DNA of 64,000 bases from contig JBEIQE010000002.1 in assembly GCA_040376705.1 (NCBI GenBank), positions 124,001 to 188,000 of the forward strand, given 5' to 3'. Origin of the DNA: JBEIQE01 sp040376705 (GTDB taxonomy: Bacteria; Pseudomonadota; Alphaproteobacteria; UBA2400). Positions 62,256-64,000 of this stretch are shown in pieces. A model generated the notes under the pieces. That model was not told the origin of the DNA. It did no database searches and saw nothing but the letters and a program-made list of their open reading frames with translations. A program made the translations under genes and the position numbers. How positions within the stretch are numbered: position 1 is the stretch's first letter; each line of letters opens with the position of its first letter.

Positions 62256-62660
62256 ATGTCAGCCAGTGGCACCATTTTACTGCGTAAGATGTCGCTCCGC
62301 CGGGCAATCTGGCGGGCACGGATGGCCGCTAAAGCCGTTCGCGACCAAACCTCACTCGACGGGCCCGAGCGGCACGCCACCGATCTTCTCCGTTCATCCG
62401 TAAAGCAGCAGCTGCGCAGCTATCCGCTCGATGGCTTTGTCAGTGGTGTTTATGGTGTGGACGATGAGTGGCGGGCTGCTGTGCTCAAGCGTGACCCCAA
62501 GGTGGTGCAGGTCGATAATGAAGACGACCTCGCGCATGCGCTCGAGGGCGATGATCCGGCCGAAGTGCTGGCCACCCGCTCAGCCCACCTTACGATAGAG
62601 CGTTTGCGCCAGCTCATGCCGCAGCACATGCTGCATAAAACCGTTTTTGTTGAGAGCTGA
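62256..62660 (+). CDS. Unknown small charged protein
   Basis: 134 residues, soluble, basic N-terminus (RKMSLRRAIWRARMAAKAVRD) and acidic middle (VDNEDDLAHALEGDDPAE). A very strong AGGAGGT Shine-Dalgarno and its own terminator mark a real, well-expressed gene. Family not recognised. Confidence 0.7.
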   Translation: MSASGTILLRKMSLRRAIWRARMAAKAVRDQTSLDGPERHATDLLRSSVKQQLRSYPLDGFVSGVYGVDDEWRAAVLKRDPKVVQVDNEDDLAHALEGDDPAEVLATRSAHLTIERLRQLMPQHMLHKTVFVES

Positions 62661-62687
62661 TACATAATCCTATACCGCATCGCACAG

Positions 62688-62715
62688 AAGGCCGGACGTC
62701 ATGTCCGGCCTTTTG
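62688..62715 (+). terminator. Intrinsic terminator after the gene at 62256
   Basis: AAGGCCGGAC/GTCCGGCCTT, a perfect 10-bp stem with loop GTCAT, followed by TTTGC. Confidence 0.9.
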
Positions 62716-62845
62716 CTATTGCGGCTTTGCTCACATCTGGCAGGCCAAAGTCAAACATAATATTTGCCCCTGTTAACTGTATTTACCCACAGATTGCTGC
62801 CGCTTCTTCACAAAATATTAGTCGAAGCAGCGCTAGGCTTTAAAC

Positions 62846-63490
62846 ATGATGAGACAAATTCATCCGCTTTATTCAAACATGAATCACATCTCTTCCGGCT
62901 TGCGTCCGGATGAAGCCGCCGCCGTACTGGGCGAGCTGCAACGGCAAGCCGAGCAACGCCTGCTCGATGCCTGCCGCGAGTTTCAGGACATTGCCTTCGA
63001 GATGGAGTGGCGCGTGTCCGACTGGCAGTTGCTGATCGAGCGCCGTGATAACCTGATCGAAGAGGCCTACAAGCTGGGCGCCTTGCCGGCGCGCTTTAAT
63101 GTGGCCGCCCGCAAGCGCGAAGGTAAAGTGCCGCGCACAGCTGCCTGGCAGCGCCTGGCGCGGGTGCATCGCCGCAAGCTCGATAACATCGAGGCTATGG
63201 TCACCGAGGCTGCCGCCGCCATCATGACGCGTAATGAAGAGGGCCGCTATCTCGAGCAGGAAATTGTGCTGCTGCAGGCGCGTGTGGCCCGCATCTCGCG
63301 GGTGCTGGGCGAAGGCTCGCAACGGCACATCAGGGTTGCGCGTAATGAGGATGAAACAGCCGAAGCGCTCGCGCGCCTCGCGCTCGAACTGAGCGTCGAA
63401 CCCGATGTAGCCGATCTCGATGTTCTCATCGCTGCCTATCAGGCGTTCGAGACCAAGCGCAAGGTCGTCAAGGTCAAGCAGCGCAAGTAG
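62846..63490 (+). CDS. Unknown helical protein
   Basis: 214 residues, almost entirely alpha-helical with coiled-coil character (ELQRQAEQRLLDACREFQDIAFEMEWRV; YLEQEIVLLQARVARISRVLG) and a basic end (KRKVVKVKQRK). No membrane segment, no clear Shine-Dalgarno. Not recognised. Confidence 0.65.
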   Translation: MMRQIHPLYSNMNHISSGLRPDEAAAVLGELQRQAEQRLLDACREFQDIAFEMEWRVSDWQLLIERRDNLIEEAYKLGALPARFNVAARKREGKVPRTAAWQRLARVHRRKLDNIEAMVTEAAAAIMTRNEEGRYLEQEIVLLQARVARISRVLGEGSQRHIRVARNEDETAEALARLALELSVEPDVADLDVLIAAYQAFETKRKVVKVKQRK

Positions 63491-63499
63491 CGGCCAGTA

Positions 63500-64000
63500 T
63501 CATTTCATCAAATTCTGCCAGTTGATGCAGGTATGCTTTTGTAGTCTGTTGTAGGTGTAATCAGCATAAGCAGTCAGGCGCAGGCCGTTGCTGTGCGGCG
63601 GAAACGAATGAGGCAGACAGCTCATGTAATTATGTGGCCAGTTCTGTTCTTCACCTACACGCCAGGCCGAAATGCTGGCCACCGGCAGGCTGTAAAGCGG
63701 CACCTGCATTTGTGCCAGCTTGTTAAAGCTCGGGTATAAGGTTGAAAATTTATCATCTTTGAGGCTCATGCGCTGCTGCGCCAGTGGCAGGCTCTCAGGC
63801 GCCAGCACCAGTGTACCTGCACCGCAGAGGTTGAAGAATACCCGCACAGCATGCTGGCCAAAATCATGATGCGGCTGCAACTTGCGAGGTGAAGGCATCC
63901 AGCCTTGCGAGGCCGAAAGCGTAAAAATACTCGGCATGCCCAAAGCCTCGGCCAGCTTGAGCAGGCCATGGCCAAGGTCAGCAGCGAAATCGCCCCGATG
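63500..64000 (-). CDS. HxD-type protein distantly related to the DUF1826-like triplet, 5' end outside
   Basis: An open frame of 166 codons from the window edge to the stop at 63500. DFAADLGHGLLKLAEALG precedes PHHDFGQHAVRVFFNLCGAGTLVL (His-x-Asp, Gly-Thr), SAWRVGE and PHSFPPHSNGLRLTAYADY (His and Arg), the same order of likely metal and 2-oxoglutarate residues as in the triplet at 57.6-60.1 kb. The start codon is not in the window. Confidence 0.55.
   Translation of the reverse strand, partial: HRGDFAADLGHGLLKLAEALGMPSIFTLSASQGWMPSPRKLQPHHDFGQHAVRVFFNLCGAGTLVLAPESLPLAQQRMSLKDDKFSTLYPSFNKLAQMQVPLYSLPVASISAWRVGEEQNWPHNYMSCLPHSFPPHSNGLRLTAYADYTYNRLQKHTCINWQNLMK

Noticed and set aside
1..64000. 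CRISPR array, rRNA or prophage
   Set aside because: No regularly spaced repeats, no rRNA sequence and no phage structural genes were seen.

Overview
The window is a 64 kb piece of a chromosome from an alphaproteobacterium. I infer this from a FzlA-type GST next to parE, a YbjN gene next to proC, an lgt-midA-pgeF group, a fused indolepyruvate oxidoreductase, a phasin, a TamA/TamB pair and a dense cluster of GANTC (CcrM-type) sites. A finer placement cannot be made from the sequence alone. Genes are closely packed on both strands. There is no rRNA, CRISPR array, phage block or intact insertion sequence; one tRNA gene (Ser-TGA) is present.

Layout. 1-2.1 kb: copper efflux (copA, cut by the window edge) with its CsoR-type repressor and a palindromic operator candidate. 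2.2-12.2 kb: an unknown Ala-rich protein, tamB/tamA, a GT9 glycosyltransferase, a cold-shock protein, two micro-proteins, tRNA-Ser and an OafA-like acyltransferase with an SGNH domain. 12.2-24.7 kb: fused indolepyruvate:ferredoxin oxidoreductase, tandem metallophosphatases, a Rieske oxygenase, M3 oligopeptidase, ABC1/UbiB kinase, two paralogous putative cysteine hydrolases and a frameshifted prepilin-like gene. 24.7-34.3 kb: fzlA, parE, a YceI/lipoprotein pair, a four-gene operon (TMEM43/GIDE-like membrane protein, DUF350, two CYTH proteins) and a distant copy of its first gene. 34.3-46.1 kb: mostly minus-strand housekeeping genes (ychF, pth, rplY, prs, pgeF, nnrD, midA, lgt) interrupted by paralogous membrane proteins of unknown function. 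46.2-55.3 kb: ybjN-proC, a HExxH secreted protein, ybaK, TetR/COQ9-like regulator, phasin, FAD monooxygenase, tRNA-binding protein, cytochrome b561-YceI and a PAS histidine kinase. 55.4-64 kb: degenerate Nudix-like protein, methylcrotonyl-CoA carboxylase beta, a triplicated DUF1826-like family, DedA, a methylglutaconyl-CoA hydratase-like enzyme, unknown proteins, and a truncated distant relative of the triplet.

Themes. Envelope biogenesis is strongly represented (TamAB, GT9, Lgt, DedA, acyltransferase, metallophosphatases). mccB and liuC point to leucine/isoprenoid degradation, and the phasin to polyhydroxyalkanoate storage. The window is also rich in adjacent diverged paralogues. The most unusual observations are a second, codon-diverged copy of the ParE C-terminal tail just beyond the parE stop, preceded by a 50-bp palindrome that overlaps the gene end; a cluster of nine GANTC sites upstream of ybjN; the DUF1826-like triplet with a HxD...H...R signature; the paired Cys/His hydrolase-like genes; and a nested stem-loop leader at 62.2 kb.
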